Positions 15,378-24,413 of a stretch of 64,000 bases of DNA are shown here, piece by piece. The number at the start of each line of letters is the position of its first letter. Within the stretch, counting starts at the first letter, position 1. The position numbers were made by a program, and so were the translations under genes. A model generated the notes under the pieces. The model did no database searches. It was not told the origin of the DNA and saw nothing but the letters and a program-made list of their open reading frames with translations. This stretch comes from an uncultured Eubacteriales bacterium (GTDB lineage: Bacteria > Bacillota > Clostridia > Lachnospirales > Lachnospiraceae): the NCBI GenBank assembly GCA_900542465.1, contig UQNS01000004.1, forward strand, positions 62,001 to 126,000, read 5' to 3'.

Positions 15378-16724
15378 TCACTCCGAGAACTTCTCAAGCT
15401 CTTCGGCAATTTTACAAGCTAGTTCCTCGCACTTCTCAGCACTTTCCGCCTCGACCATAACCCTGATAAGAGGTTCTGTTCCTGATTTTCTGACTAAGAC
15501 TCTTCCATCGTTTCCAAGCTCTTTTTCCACTTCTTCAATAAGAGCGTTGACTTTTTCATCATGCAAGGCCTCTTCTTTATCTCTTACCCTAACATTTTTT
15601 AATAGCTGAGGATAGATATGCAGTCCTTCCATGCACTGACTTACAGGCTTCTTGGATGCGATCATTACCTCCATAAGCTTGATAGCTGTAATAAGTCCGT
15701 CTCCTGTCGTCGAATGTTTGGAAAAAATAATATGTCCTGACTGTTCTCCGCCTAAAATATAGGTGTTTTGAACCATACATGCATATACATTTTTATCTCC
15801 AACATCTGTCTTTTCATAAGAGATCCCCAGTTCATCAAAGGCCTTATAAAGACCGATATTTGACATTATAGTAGTGACTACCGTATTTCCGGTGAGCTTA
15901 TCCTGTGCGTGCAGGTACTTACCGTAAATATATAGAATATGATCTCCTGTAAGAAGAGCTCCGTTTTCATCCACAGCTATGCAGCGGTCTGCATCTCCAT
16001 CAAATGCAAATCCTATATCCAGTCCCTTTTCCACCACCAGCTTCTGCAGGTCCTCTGGATGGGTCGAACCGCTGTCCATGTTTATATTAAGTCCATTTGG
16101 TTCTGCATGTATGACAAATGTCTCTGCTCCTAACGCGTCGAATACACTTTTTGCTAAAGTCCACGCACTTCCGTTGGCCGCATCGATACCAACTTTTATC
16201 CCTTTAAATGAATATTCGGCAAGTCCCATAAGGAATCCCATATATCTGTTTCTTGCCCCTACATAGTCGACTGTATACCCGATCTTATCTCCCTGAGCAA
16301 ACTCAAGTTCATCTGTTTCACCGTCAATATATTTCTCGATCTCAGAAATTACATCTTCTGTCATTTTTTCGCCGAGTTTGTTTATAAGTTTTATTCCATT
16401 ATCAAAATATGGATTATGACTGGCTGAGATCATAATTCCGCAGTCCAGTTCATCGACTCTTGTAACAAATGCCACACTTGGCGTCGTTGTTACATGTAGA
16501 AGATATGCATTGGCTCCTGAGGCTGTGAGACCCGCAACCAAAGCATATTCAAACATGTAGCTGCTGAGTCTTGTATCTTTTCCTATTACGATATGGGCCT
16601 TTCCGTCCTCATGCTGTTTTCCAAAGTAATCTCCAAGAAAACGTCCTATCTTGTACGCATGCTCTACAGTGAGCTTTACATTAGCTTCTCCTCTAAAACC
16701 ATCTGTTCCAAAGTATTTACCCAT
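15378..16724 (-). CDS. glmM: Phosphoglucosamine mutase
   Basis: GlmM interconverts glucosamine-6-phosphate and glucosamine-1-phosphate on the way to UDP-GlcNAc and peptidoglycan. The 448-aa protein starts MGKYFGTDGFRG. It has the phosphoserine loop ISASHNPYFDNG with Ser102, the metal loop FDGDADRC near 240-247 and a C-terminal VRKSGTEPLIRVM phosphate-binding loop. The ATG at 16724 is chosen over a longer in-frame reading to 16931 because that extension lies inside galE and is not family-like. The start overlaps the galE stop by 8 nt. Confidence 0.96.
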   Translation of the reverse strand: MGKYFGTDGFRGEANVKLTVEHAYKIGRFLGDYFGKQHEDGKAHIVIGKDTRLSSYMFEYALVAGLTASGANAYLLHVTTTPSVAFVTRVDELDCGIMISASHNPYFDNGIKLINKLGEKMTEDVISEIEKYIDGETDELEFAQGDKIGYTVDYVGARNRYMGFLMGLAEYSFKGIKVGIDAANGSAWTLAKSVFDALGAETFVIHAEPNGLNINMDSGSTHPEDLQKLVVEKGLDIGFAFDGDADRCIAVDENGALLTGDHILYIYGKYLHAQDKLTGNTVVTTIMSNIGLYKAFDELGISYEKTDVGDKNVYACMVQNTYILGGEQSGHIIFSKHSTTGDGLITAIKLMEVMIASKKPVSQCMEGLHIYPQLLKNVRVRDKEEALHDEKVNALIEEVEKELGNDGRVLVRKSGTEPLIRVMVEAESAEKCEELACKIAEELEKFSE

Positions 16725-17799
16725 TATAGTTCCCTTCTTTGCCCTTATCCTCATACCCTTTGGGATTCTTATTCTGCCAGTTCCAGGAGTCCCTGCACAT
16801 CTCCTTAAGATCACGTCCGGCTGTCCATCCCAGTTCTTTCTCGGCCTTATCCGCATTGCAGTAGAGTTCCGGCACATCTCCGGCTCTTCTTGATACGATC
16901 TTATATGGTATATCCACTCCGCTCTCTTCACTGAATGTCTTTACCATGTCCAGAACAGAGATTCCACGCCCCGTTCCCAGATTATATACCAAGACCCTGG
17001 AACCGCTCTTATCCTCTTTCGTCACGGAACATTCTACACCCATGACTCCAAGCTTTTCCAATGCTCTTACATGTCCCTCTGCAAGATCCATTACATGTAT
17101 ATAGTCTCTGATCGGTGTTCCATCAGGTGTATCATAATCATCACCAAATATATTTAGCTCAGGCAATCTTCCAACTGCCACCTGTGTTATATAAGGCATG
17201 AGATTATTCGGTATACCATTCGGATCTTCGCCTATAGAACCACTTTCATGTGCGCCTACAGGATTAAAGTACCTTAATAAAATGACTCTCATACCTCCAT
17301 TTGCCACGGTAAGGTCTGTTAAAATGTCCTCCAGCATGGCTTTCGTCCTTCCATATGGGCTTGTGATCTTCCCTCTGGGACATTCCTCCGTTATCGGAAT
17401 AAATGCCGGATCTCCGTAAACCGTCGCTGACGATGAAAAAATTATTTTATTTACCTTTCTTTTTAATAATTCTTCAAAAAGGACCAGCGAGCCCGCAACG
17501 TTCACATTATAGTATTCAAGCGGCTCTCTGACTGACTCTCCTACCGCCTTAAGCCCGGCAAAATGTATACAGGCATCTATTTCGTGGTTAGCAAATATTT
17601 CACTGTATATCTCCCTGTCCGCAATATCTCCCTCATAAAAGGCGATCTTTCTCCCTGTTATGTCCTCCACTCTTTCAAGTGCAGCCACACTTGAATTTAC
17701 AAGATTATCCAGAACTACTGTTTCATAACCCTGTTTCAGTAATTCTACCAGAGTATGGGATCCTATATACCCAGCTCCGCCGGTGACCAGAATAGCCAT
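16717..17799 (-). CDS. galE: UDP-glucose 4-epimerase
   Basis: GalE interconverts UDP-glucose and UDP-galactose, and in some relatives the GlcNAc forms, using tightly bound NAD. The 360-aa SDR enzyme has the Rossmann motif TGGAGYIGSHT (6-16), catalytic FSSSATVYG around 121-129 and YGRTK with Tyr149 and Lys153. It is first in the operon with glmM. A -10 of TATACT at 17836-17841 with a weak -35 lies upstream. The glmM linkage hints at a role in amino-sugar or surface glycan supply rather than galactose breakdown. Confidence 0.95.
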   Translation of the reverse strand: MAILVTGGAGYIGSHTLVELLKQGYETVVLDNLVNSSVAALERVEDITGRKIAFYEGDIADREIYSEIFANHEIDACIHFAGLKAVGESVREPLEYYNVNVAGSLVLFEELLKRKVNKIIFSSSATVYGDPAFIPITEECPRGKITSPYGRTKAMLEDILTDLTVANGGMRVILLRYFNPVGAHESGSIGEDPNGIPNNLMPYITQVAVGRLPELNIFGDDYDTPDGTPIRDYIHVMDLAEGHVRALEKLGVMGVECSVTKEDKSGSRVLVYNLGTGRGISVLDMVKTFSEESGVDIPYKIVSRRAGDVPELYCNADKAEKELGWTAGRDLKEMCRDSWNWQNKNPKGYEDKGKEGNYNG

Positions 17800-17910
17800 A
17801 TGTCCTCCTTCTTTTCGTAGGCTCTAAACCGTCTAAGTATAACATAGATTTTAGTACAAAAGACTGCATGTGTCCTAACTATTATCATCTTTTTCGAGCT
17901 TTTTTAATAC

Positions 17911-17937
17911 AAAAAGCCTGCCATAAATCTGGCAGGC
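17911..17937 (-). terminator. Terminator after the glycosyltransferase gene
   Basis: A perfect 8-bp stem GCCTGCCA/TGGCAGGC, followed by TTTTTG on the minus strand. It ends the cdaR-like-ftsE-ftsX-ctpA-GT2 transcript. Confidence 0.85.
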
Positions 17938-17947
17938 AAAATCACTG

Positions 17948-18706
17948 TTATTTTACTTTTTCCTCTGATGCGTGGATCATCTTTGCATATGACCAATGAA
18001 CTACCTTGAATTTATTGGCTTTGTTATAACGAGTACGAAGCTCGCGTATCTGCTGAAGGTATTCCATAGTCGCATCCTTGGAAAGCTTGGATTCTCCTGA
18101 CGCCCTCTCTGAAAATCTGTAAGGTATCTCGATCAGAGTCGAATAATTGCCCATAGCAACTACTTCTATCATAATCTTCCAGCCCACCGGTCTGAGATCA
18201 ACATTTTCAATAACTTCTCTGCGAAACATAAACAGTCCGCTTGTAGGATCTGATAATTTTCGAAGAGGAGGCAGCCTGAACTGCCCTATCTTTCTCGCTG
18301 TCCATGATACAAACTTCCTGTAAGCATTCAGTCCGCCATCAGAACCTCCGGGAAGATAGCGGCTTGGAACGCATATATCGGCTCCGGACTCAAGAGCGTA
18401 ATACATATATCTGAGTGTTATCGGAGGATGCTGCAGATCGGCATCCATACAGGCCATATACTCACCTTTGGCCTCTGCGAATCCTTTTAATACTGCCGTT
18501 GCAAGACCTTTTTCATTTTCTCTGTGTATTAATCTTACTCCCGGACACTCTTCTGTGATTTTTTCGATTATCTCCGGCGTGTTATCCGTAGAGTCATCCA
18601 CAAAAATTATTTCATAATCGATTCCGTCAAGGGCTTCATCCACCTGACTGACAAGATCTCGAATGTTGCCCCCCTCATTGAAAGTCGGTATTACTACTGA
18701 AAGCAT
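17948..18706 (-). CDS. Family 2 glycosyltransferase (polyprenyl-phosphate mannosyltransferase type)
   Basis: A 252-aa GT2 enzyme resembling DPM1-type polyprenol-phosphate sugar synthases. It has the N-terminal VIPTFNEGGNIRDLV, nucleotide-binding FVDDSTDNTPEII near 34-46, the metal motif DADLQHPP near 88-95, and an acceptor region PTSGLFMFRREVIE near 153-166. There is no C-terminal membrane domain. It probably loads a sugar from a nucleotide donor onto a lipid carrier. It lies 38 nt after ctpA and is the last gene of the operon. Confidence 0.85.
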   Translation of the reverse strand: MLSVVIPTFNEGGNIRDLVSQVDEALDGIDYEIIFVDDSTDNTPEIIEKITEECPGVRLIHRENEKGLATAVLKGFAEAKGEYMACMDADLQHPPITLRYMYYALESGADICVPSRYLPGGSDGGLNAYRKFVSWTARKIGQFRLPPLRKLSDPTSGLFMFRREVIENVDLRPVGWKIMIEVVAMGNYSTLIEIPYRFSERASGESKLSKDATMEYLQQIRELRTRYNKANKFKVVHWSYAKMIHASEEKVK

Positions 18707-18744
18707 AACTTCTCCTTCTAGGCAATTTCTTGTCTGTTTTTTAA

Positions 18745-20055
18745 TTAATTTTGTGTATTTAAATACTCAAGTGCTGCATTCAACTGTGTATCTTCTGTAG
18801 CATTCTCCGGCAATTCTACAACAATATCAGGTGTAAGTCCAACACCATGCCATGTATTTCCCTTAGGTGTATATAGCTGGGCATCTGTATATTTTATTGC
18901 TGAGCCATCAGGAAGCCTTATGACCCTCTGTGTAATACCCTTGCCAAATGTCTTAGTTCCTACGAGCTTGCCTTCACCAAAGTCCTGTATAGCTCCGGCA
19001 AATATTTCTGAGGCTGATGCTGAATACTGGTTGACCAGGACTGCATACGGCATTCCCAGTTTTTCTTCTGTAGTACCTTTGAATGTCTGCTGCTTTCCGT
19101 CTTTATACTTCATGCCGCCAAATGATCCGGTTCCTAATACCTGGTCCAAAATGTCCGTTGCGGATGAAACAACTCCGCCTGTATTGTTTCTCAGGTCGAT
19201 GACCAGCCTTGTTATACCCTTTGATCTCAGATTCTGCAGCTCACTCCTGAACTGTTCTGCCGTTTTATTTGTGAATGAAGAGATCCTTATAAGTCCGGTC
19301 TTTCCATCTGAAAGAACTGCTGCATTAACATACTTTTCATCGATCTCTTTTCTTTCGACATCGAATTCAAGCTGCTGACCGTCTCTGTCAACATATAAAT
19401 GGAGCTTTGTTCCCTTTTCTCCTTTAAGATGGGCAACAGCCTTATCGATATCAAGTCCTACAAGCTCTGTATCTCCGGCTTTAACTATATGATCGCCCAC
19501 TTTAAGACCGGCAGCCTCGGCAGGTGATCCATTTGTAAAATTCACTACCAGTACACCTTTATCATCAGCTCTGAACATTACGCCAATGCCATAAAAGGAT
19601 TCGCCCTGAATAGTCTGAGAAAGTTGTGTGTACTCGTCTGCGGTATAATATGTTGAATATTTATCGCCATATGCATTTACATATGCCTTGTACATGGCAT
19701 CAGCAGCGGCTTTCTGATCTACATCTCCAAAATAGTATCCGGACATGATCTGCCTGATAGTAGAGAATTTTGAATCAAAATCTCCACCCTTAGCCGAAGA
19801 AGCGGAGCTTCCTCCAGAATTAAGATCTGAAGTCTGCTCCGTCTTCACACGGCCTTTTACAGCATCCTTATTCAAAGAGACAACTCCGAATTTCATGAGT
19901 AAAAGAATAGTTATAATCCCCAGCCCCAAGGTTACGAGCACACCGGCCGTAACACTTAAAATGACTGTTTTCTGCATCTTCTGATGCAGTTCGATCGCTT
20001 TTTTCTGTTCTTCCGTCAACTCTGTCGGCGACTGGATGTTATCGAAATTTACCAT
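18745..20055 (-). CDS. S41 family C-terminal processing protease
   Basis: A membrane-anchored serine protease of the CtpA/CtpB family, 436 aa. One N-terminal transmembrane helix (about 30-55) is followed by a Ser-rich linker, a PDZ domain at about 150-235, and the S41 core. The catalytic dyad is Ser347 in SASASE and Lys372 in TFGKG, 25 residues apart as in the family. The active domain is extracellular. It follows ftsX after 18 nt, which suggests a role in cell-wall remodelling linked to FtsEX. The separate hydrolase usually coupled to FtsEX is not in this cluster. Confidence 0.94.
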   Translation of the reverse strand: MVNFDNIQSPTELTEEQKKAIELHQKMQKTVILSVTAGVLVTLGLGIITILLLMKFGVVSLNKDAVKGRVKTEQTSDLNSGGSSASSAKGGDFDSKFSTIRQIMSGYYFGDVDQKAAADAMYKAYVNAYGDKYSTYYTADEYTQLSQTIQGESFYGIGVMFRADDKGVLVVNFTNGSPAEAAGLKVGDHIVKAGDTELVGLDIDKAVAHLKGEKGTKLHLYVDRDGQQLEFDVERKEIDEKYVNAAVLSDGKTGLIRISSFTNKTAEQFRSELQNLRSKGITRLVIDLRNNTGGVVSSATDILDQVLGTGSFGGMKYKDGKQQTFKGTTEEKLGMPYAVLVNQYSASASEIFAGAIQDFGEGKLVGTKTFGKGITQRVIRLPDGSAIKYTDAQLYTPKGNTWHGVGLTPDIVVELPENATEDTQLNAALEYLNTQN

Positions 20056-20073
20056 TACTACCCCTTTTGATTA

Positions 20074-20982
20074 TTACACATTTGCATGTTTACGAAGTGC
20101 AAAGAATGAACCCAATGCACCTATAACGATCCCCAGGATCAATGATACAGGGATCAGCGTCCTGAATATAGTTCCTGTTGGCAGGAATGCCAGAATATTG
20201 TTAAGAACTGAGAACTTAGTCATAATAAATGAAACCATCTTCTCGTAAACAAAGAACAACACTACCAGCGGTATCGCGGAACCTATCAATCCGATCATAA
20301 TACCTTCTACGAAAAACGGAGCTTCAACGAATGCATCTGTCGCTCCCACATATTTCATGATGGATATCTCATCTTTTCGCACAGTAATACCAATAACGAT
20401 CGTATTGGTGATAAGGAATATTGATACAGCCAGCAGTATAACGATCACCGCAACTGAGACGTAGCCGACAAGACGAGCAGCCGTAGAAAGATTCCTTGCG
20501 ACCTCATCTGACCTGTTTACCTGTCTTACTCCATCTATCGATTCAATAAATGAGACCAGCTGGGTCTGCTTGGAAGTATCATTTAAGTAGACCGAATATG
20601 ATGCGGAATTGGCAAGAGGGTTATCTGCCTTGAATCCTTCTGCAAGATATTCATATCCTTTAAAGTACTGATCCTTGAAGTTTTCCCATGCCTGCTCTGC
20701 TGATGTATAGGAGATACGATCGACCTCTGATCTTGTCTTAATCGTCTCTCCGATCTGATCGATCTTCTTCTGATCAAGTCCCTGCTTGAAAAATACTGTT
20801 ACTGCCACCTGGCTTTCTGCATTCTTGACTATGTACTGGAAGTTTGCAACCATTGAATAAAAAATTCCAAATATGAATATACATGCTGCAATTGTGGCGA
20901 TTGAAGCAATTGAGAAAAGTTTGTTTCTCTGTATATTTTTAAAGCCCTGCTTTATCTGATATCCAGCTGAATTAATCTTCAT
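20074..20982 (-). CDS. ftsX: Cell division ABC transporter permease FtsX
   Basis: FtsX is the membrane partner of FtsE. Together they activate peptidoglycan hydrolases across the membrane. The 302-aa protein has one N-terminal helix (about 22-45), an extracellular domain (about 50-165) and three C-terminal helices with the family KDEISIMKYVGATDAFVEAPF segment between them. The ATG at 20982 is preferred because the upstream extension lies in ftsE and has no ribosome site. It overlaps the end of ftsE by 11 nt. Confidence 0.95.
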   Translation of the reverse strand: MKINSAGYQIKQGFKNIQRNKLFSIASIATIAACIFIFGIFYSMVANFQYIVKNAESQVAVTVFFKQGLDQKKIDQIGETIKTRSEVDRISYTSAEQAWENFKDQYFKGYEYLAEGFKADNPLANSASYSVYLNDTSKQTQLVSFIESIDGVRQVNRSDEVARNLSTAARLVGYVSVAVIVILLAVSIFLITNTIVIGITVRKDEISIMKYVGATDAFVEAPFFVEGIMIGLIGSAIPLVVLFFVYEKMVSFIMTKFSVLNNILAFLPTGTIFRTLIPVSLILGIVIGALGSFFALRKHANV

Positions 20983-21664
20983 AAATATAATCGCCCCCGC
21001 CCTTTGCCATGTCACTGATAATCTTACCTTCACTCATAGTTATAGTTCTCTCTCTCATCTGCTGTACTACATCAAGATTGTGAGTAACTACAAGAATAGT
21101 CGTTCCCTGCTTGTTAGCAAGCGCAAGCAGATTCATGATCTCCTCACTTGTAACGATATCCAGGTTACCTGTTGGTTCATCACATAGAAGAAGCTCCGGT
21201 CCGTTGACAAGAGCTCTGGCTATAGCAATTCTCTGCTGCTCACCTCCGGAAAGTTCCTTAGGATTAGCCTTGTATTTATCCAGAAGTCCTACCATAGAAA
21301 GCATTTTAAGAACATTTTTCTTTATCTGATTCTGAGGAACTTCTATGACCTTCTGTGCAAAAGCGATATTTTCATATACGGATCTGTCCTCAAGCAGTCT
21401 GAAGTCCTGGAACACTACTCCCATGTTTCTTCTGATAAACGGCAGTGTCTTTCTTGTTGCCTGGTTAAGGCTCTTATTATTTATGTAAATGTTCCCGCTT
21501 GTAGGATCTAATTCCTTAAGCAAAAGTTTCATAAGAGTTGATTTACCGGAACCACTCTTACCAACTATGAAAGCAAACTCGCCCTTTTCAATATGTAGGT
21601 TAACATCGCTTATACCGATGATATCCTTGGCGTAAGTCTTGCTTACATTTTCCATTCTTATCAT
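20972..21664 (-). CDS. ftsE: Cell division ABC ATPase FtsE
   Basis: FtsE powers FtsX-mediated activation of wall hydrolases. The 230-aa protein has Walker A GKSGSGKST near 36-44, signature LSGGEQQR near 137-144, Walker B LLLCDEPTGNLD near 157-168, and the switch VTHN. The ATG at 21664 follows GGAGG. The in-frame TTG at 21676 lies within that ribosome site and is rejected. It starts 21 nt after the stop of the PucR/CdaR-like regulator, so the regulator and ftsEX are one transcript. Confidence 0.95.
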   Translation of the reverse strand: MIRMENVSKTYAKDIIGISDVNLHIEKGEFAFIVGKSGSGKSTLMKLLLKELDPTSGNIYINNKSLNQATRKTLPFIRRNMGVVFQDFRLLEDRSVYENIAFAQKVIEVPQNQIKKNVLKMLSMVGLLDKYKANPKELSGGEQQRIAIARALVNGPELLLCDEPTGNLDIVTSEEIMNLLALANKQGTTILVVTHNLDVVQQMRERTITMSEGKIISDMAKGGGDYIYED

Positions 21665-21685
21665 ATAAACCTCCAAAAGACCGGC

Positions 21686-22783
21686 TTAAAGCCCTGCATT
21701 GATCTTCTTATAAACCATAACAGACAACTTAAATGTTATTGCGTCATCAAGATTTCTGACATCTAATCCTGTTAATCTCTGCAGTTTATTCAACCTGTAA
21801 ATGAGCGTATTTCTATGAATGAAAAGCTGTCTTGCTGTCTCAGATATATTAAGACTGTTCTCGAAAAATGTATTTACAGTATTGAGAGTTTCTTCATCGA
21901 TATGGTCAATGGCTTTCTTCTCAAAATGCTCACTTAAGAACATATCACACATGTCATCCGACAATCCATAAACTATTCTTCCCAGACCCAGCTTTGTATA
22001 AGATGCGATCTCCCTTTCACGGTCGAACATCCTTATTACATTCAGGGCTGTCTGCGCCTGCTCATAGGACGTCTTGACCTCCGCAATATCATTTGCAATC
22101 AGCCCATAGCCTATTCTTTCCACCAGACGCGCTTCCTGATTGATCCTCTTCAAAAGATCCCTTGCTTTTTTCTCCAGATTCTTTTTATCACTGACTTCCA
22201 TGACGATAGCGATAAAACCGTGTTCGATCGAAACAACATAATATTTACCGCTGTCAATATTTATATCCTTTAAAGCTTCATAAACGGCTGTTGCCTTGCC
22301 ATCCAACGCTTCCGCCAGCAGGACCCCGCGTTTAACAGACGGCTCTATCCCTACAGCTCTTGCTTCACTCTCTACATTGGTAGGCAGGATATTATTCAGC
22401 AAAAGGTTATTGATAAAATCATTTATAAGCGTTTTTGAATCATAGGCTTCAAAAAGCTGCTTAAATTGAAATACAGCCATCCTGGCGATCTGGACTATAT
22501 CCGTATCTCTTCCTCTTACAGATACGACAAAGCCTGTTTTTTCTCCCGGATACTTCTCCCTGATAAAACACATGTCATCCTTCTCAGAAATAAGCTTATC
22601 TGATGACAGGAACGCGATAACTCCATTCAGAAAATCCACGTCCGGATTGAAGCTGCTTGCTATAGTCACACCCTTTTCATCTGATAGACAAATATCAGCT
22701 GAAGTGAGTTCTTTGATTCCTTTAACTGTACTTTTTAATACCTGTTCCGAAATCACCGGCTGACCTCTCCTCATTGATAGCAT
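21686..22783 (-). CDS. CdaR/PucR-type transcriptional regulator
   Basis: A 365-aa regulator. The C-terminal PucR-type helix-turn-helix is at about 318-355 (ETARQLFIHRNTLIYRLNKL) and the N-terminal region resembles the diacid-recognition domain of CdaR (VISEQVLKSTVKGIKELTS). CdaR in E. coli senses sugar diacids, but no such catabolic genes are nearby. Instead it leads the ftsE-ftsX-ctpA operon. Starts at MLSM or MRRGQ are both possible. Upstream lie a TATAAT, two short palindromes and an attenuator-like hairpin. Confidence 0.85.
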   Translation of the reverse strand: MLSMRRGQPVISEQVLKSTVKGIKELTSADICLSDEKGVTIASSFNPDVDFLNGVIAFLSSDKLISEKDDMCFIREKYPGEKTGFVVSVRGRDTDIVQIARMAVFQFKQLFEAYDSKTLINDFINNLLLNNILPTNVESEARAVGIEPSVKRGVLLAEALDGKATAVYEALKDINIDSGKYYVVSIEHGFIAIVMEVSDKKNLEKKARDLLKRINQEARLVERIGYGLIANDIAEVKTSYEQAQTALNVIRMFDREREIASYTKLGLGRIVYGLSDDMCDMFLSEHFEKKAIDHIDEETLNTVNTFFENSLNISETARQLFIHRNTLIYRLNKLQRLTGLDVRNLDDAITFKLSVMVYKKINAGL

Positions 22784-22822
22784 TTCTCTTTAAAGTCTGT
22801 TTCATTCTAAAGCATATTAAGT

Positions 22823-22861
22823 AAAAAAAAAAGGGGAAAATGCCCTCTTTCTCCTTTTTTT
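22823..22861 (-). terminator. Attenuator-like hairpin in the leader of the regulator-ftsEX operon
   Basis: An interrupted stem (AAAAAAAGG with CCTTTTTTT, then GAAA with TTTC after one mismatch) lies between the likely promoter (-10 at 22925) and the coding start at 22783, and ends in a T run on the minus strand. It could lower read-through into the operon. It can also work on the plus strand. Confidence 0.4.
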
Positions 22862-22924
22862 ATAATTACAAAGAGCTCTTTTTAAAGCTATTTTTCTGAT
22901 CTTTCTACTATATAGAGTGGTTAT

Positions 22925-22982
22925 ATTATACGCTATCCCAATATATATTGTTTCAAAAGTTTTACAAAAATATTGCAATATT
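22925..22982 (-). promoter_or_regulatory. Promoter region of the regulator-ftsEX operon with two palindromes
   Basis: A TATAAT (-10) at 22925-22930 on the minus strand is followed upstream by a 12-bp perfect palindrome CAATATATATTG (22939-22950) and a 14-bp one, AATATTGCAATATT (22969-22982). These are possible operator sites, perhaps for the encoded regulator. The -35 is not clear. Confidence 0.35.
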
Positions 22983-23019
22983 ATTTCGTTTACCACTTGT
23001 TCCTGTTGCTTTTCCGCCT

Positions 23020-23394
23020 TTATTTGGCAGCTACAGCTTCGATCTCAAGCAAAACATCCTTAGGAAGTCTTGCAACCTCCACACATGAACGGGCTGGAAA
23101 AGGCTCTTCAAAATATGTTTTATATATCTCATTGATCTTTCCAAAGTCTTCCATATTTTTAATAAAGACTGTAGTTTTAACGACCTGATCTATCTTACAT
23201 CCTGAGGCCTCTATAAGATTCTTTAAATTAGAAAAGGCCTGATCAGCCTGTTTCTCTATTCCTTCCGGGATCTCTCCGGTTGCGGGAACAAATGGAACGA
23301 CTCCTGATGTGAAAACAAAACCATTGACTTCTATTGCCTGTGAATATGGTCCTATTGCCGCCGGTGCCTTGTCTGTACTGATCACTTTCTGCAT
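23020..23394 (-). CDS. ridA: RidA family reactive-intermediate deaminase
   Basis: RidA hydrolyses enamine and imine intermediates made by PLP enzymes, protecting other PLP enzymes. The 124-aa protein is the usual length. It has IGPYSQAIEVNGFVFTSG near 17-34, NLKNLIEASG near 56-65, and the substrate-binding arginine in FPARSCVEVARLPKD near 98-112, followed by the C-terminal EIEAVA. It is 19 nt after cvfB, probably cotranscribed. Confidence 0.95.
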   Translation of the reverse strand: MQKVISTDKAPAAIGPYSQAIEVNGFVFTSGVVPFVPATGEIPEGIEKQADQAFSNLKNLIEASGCKIDQVVKTTVFIKNMEDFGKINEIYKTYFEEPFPARSCVEVARLPKDVLLEIEAVAAK

Positions 23395-23413
23395 ATCAAC
23401 GCCTCTTTCTTAA

Positions 23414-24283
23414 TTAGTCCTGATCTTTTAGTTCTATAGATCCTGCTTCCAATGAGATCTTTCCTTCTTTATATAGATGGCCGATCGCTCTCTTAAAAGC
23501 ATTTTTACTAATCTGAAACTTCTGTTTAACTGCTTCTGAATCTGACTTATCTCCATATGGAAGCGTTCCTCCTTCCTCTTTAAGGAGCTTCAGGATCATC
23601 TGACTGTCTTCATCCATCTGAATATGGGCCTTCTGCGTAAGGCTCACCATATACTTCCCATCATCCCTTACTGTCGTTACTCTCCCGTATATCTTATCTC
23701 CAAGTTTAATATCTCCATGGATCTCGCGAATAGGGATCATTCCGAAATACTTGTCGTCGATCGCAATAAACACTCCCATATCCGGGTTTATCTCGATCAC
23801 TGTCCCTTCAACTGCACTGTCTGCAATATACTCTCCACCCTCCTTCAGGTGATTATATACCCTCATAGTTGCCGCAGGACGTCCGCTTTTATCTATATAG
23901 AGCAGGACCGGTATCTTATCTCCTTCCTTTATATGCCCATCCGGATCCTTAAGTCGGACCGGGTGGATCTGCTCCTTAAATGGAAGAAAGAGATCCTTTT
24001 CCAGGTTCCAATCCAGAAACGCACCTATTCTGGTTATATCAAGAACTTCCAGGCATGCCACTTTTCCCAGTTCGATAAAAGGCTTCCTTAAAGTCGCAAT
24101 CGGCCTGTCTTCTGAATCAAGATATATAAATACACTTAAGACATCTCCGATCTTTGCATCATCCGGGACCTCTTTTTTCGGAAGCAGTACCGATTCTCTG
24201 TCTTCTTTACTTTCAGCGAGGAAAAGCCCAAACTTCGCCTCTCTTACAACCTCTAAATTGTTCAGTTTACAAAGTTCAATCAT
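23414..24283 (-). CDS. cvfB: S1-domain RNA-binding protein CvfB
   Basis: CvfB (YitL) is an RNA-binding protein with several S1-like domains and a winged helix that affects virulence-gene expression in staphylococci. The 289-aa protein shows repeated S1-like segments (GLFLAESKEDRESVLLPKK, GAFLDWNLEKDLFLPF, GVFIAIDDKYFGMIP) and a C-terminal winged helix (QISKNAFKRAIGHLYKEGKI). Of three adjacent possible starts (TTG, ATG, ATG) the third, at 24283, is best spaced from AAAGGA. Its promoter shares its -35 with the tRNA-Gln promoter. Confidence 0.9.
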   Translation of the reverse strand: MIELCKLNNLEVVREAKFGLFLAESKEDRESVLLPKKEVPDDAKIGDVLSVFIYLDSEDRPIATLRKPFIELGKVACLEVLDITRIGAFLDWNLEKDLFLPFKEQIHPVRLKDPDGHIKEGDKIPVLLYIDKSGRPAATMRVYNHLKEGGEYIADSAVEGTVIEINPDMGVFIAIDDKYFGMIPIREIHGDIKLGDKIYGRVTTVRDDGKYMVSLTQKAHIQMDEDSQMILKLLKEEGGTLPYGDKSDSEAVKQKFQISKNAFKRAIGHLYKEGKISLEAGSIELKDQD

Positions 24284-24331
24284 CATCAATCCTTTTCTAA
24301 ATCAGCGCTTTTCCATACTTTTCACACTAGG

Positions 24332-24360
24332 ATTATATAATATAAAAATAAGTGTTGCAA
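24332..24360 (-). promoter_or_regulatory. Promoter of cvfB-ridA
   Basis: TTGCAA (24355-24360), 17-nt spacer, TATAAT (24332-24337) on the minus strand. The -35 is the same six bases used by the tRNA-Gln promoter, because TTGCAA is its own reverse complement. Confidence 0.8.
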
Positions 24361-24383
24361 TTTAATTTTCTCTGTTATATAAT
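24355..24383 (+). promoter_or_regulatory. Promoter of tRNA-Gln
   Basis: TTGCAA (24355-24360), 17-nt spacer, TATAAT (24378-24383), 30 nt before the tRNA. Confidence 0.85.
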
Positions 24384-24413
24384 ACCATTTGTCCCTGCTG
24401 GAGCAGTAAATAT

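Noticed and set aside
15378..16931. 517-aa reading of glmM
   Set aside because: The first 69 codons lie in galE and do not resemble GlmM. The ATG at 16724 gives the standard 448 aa.
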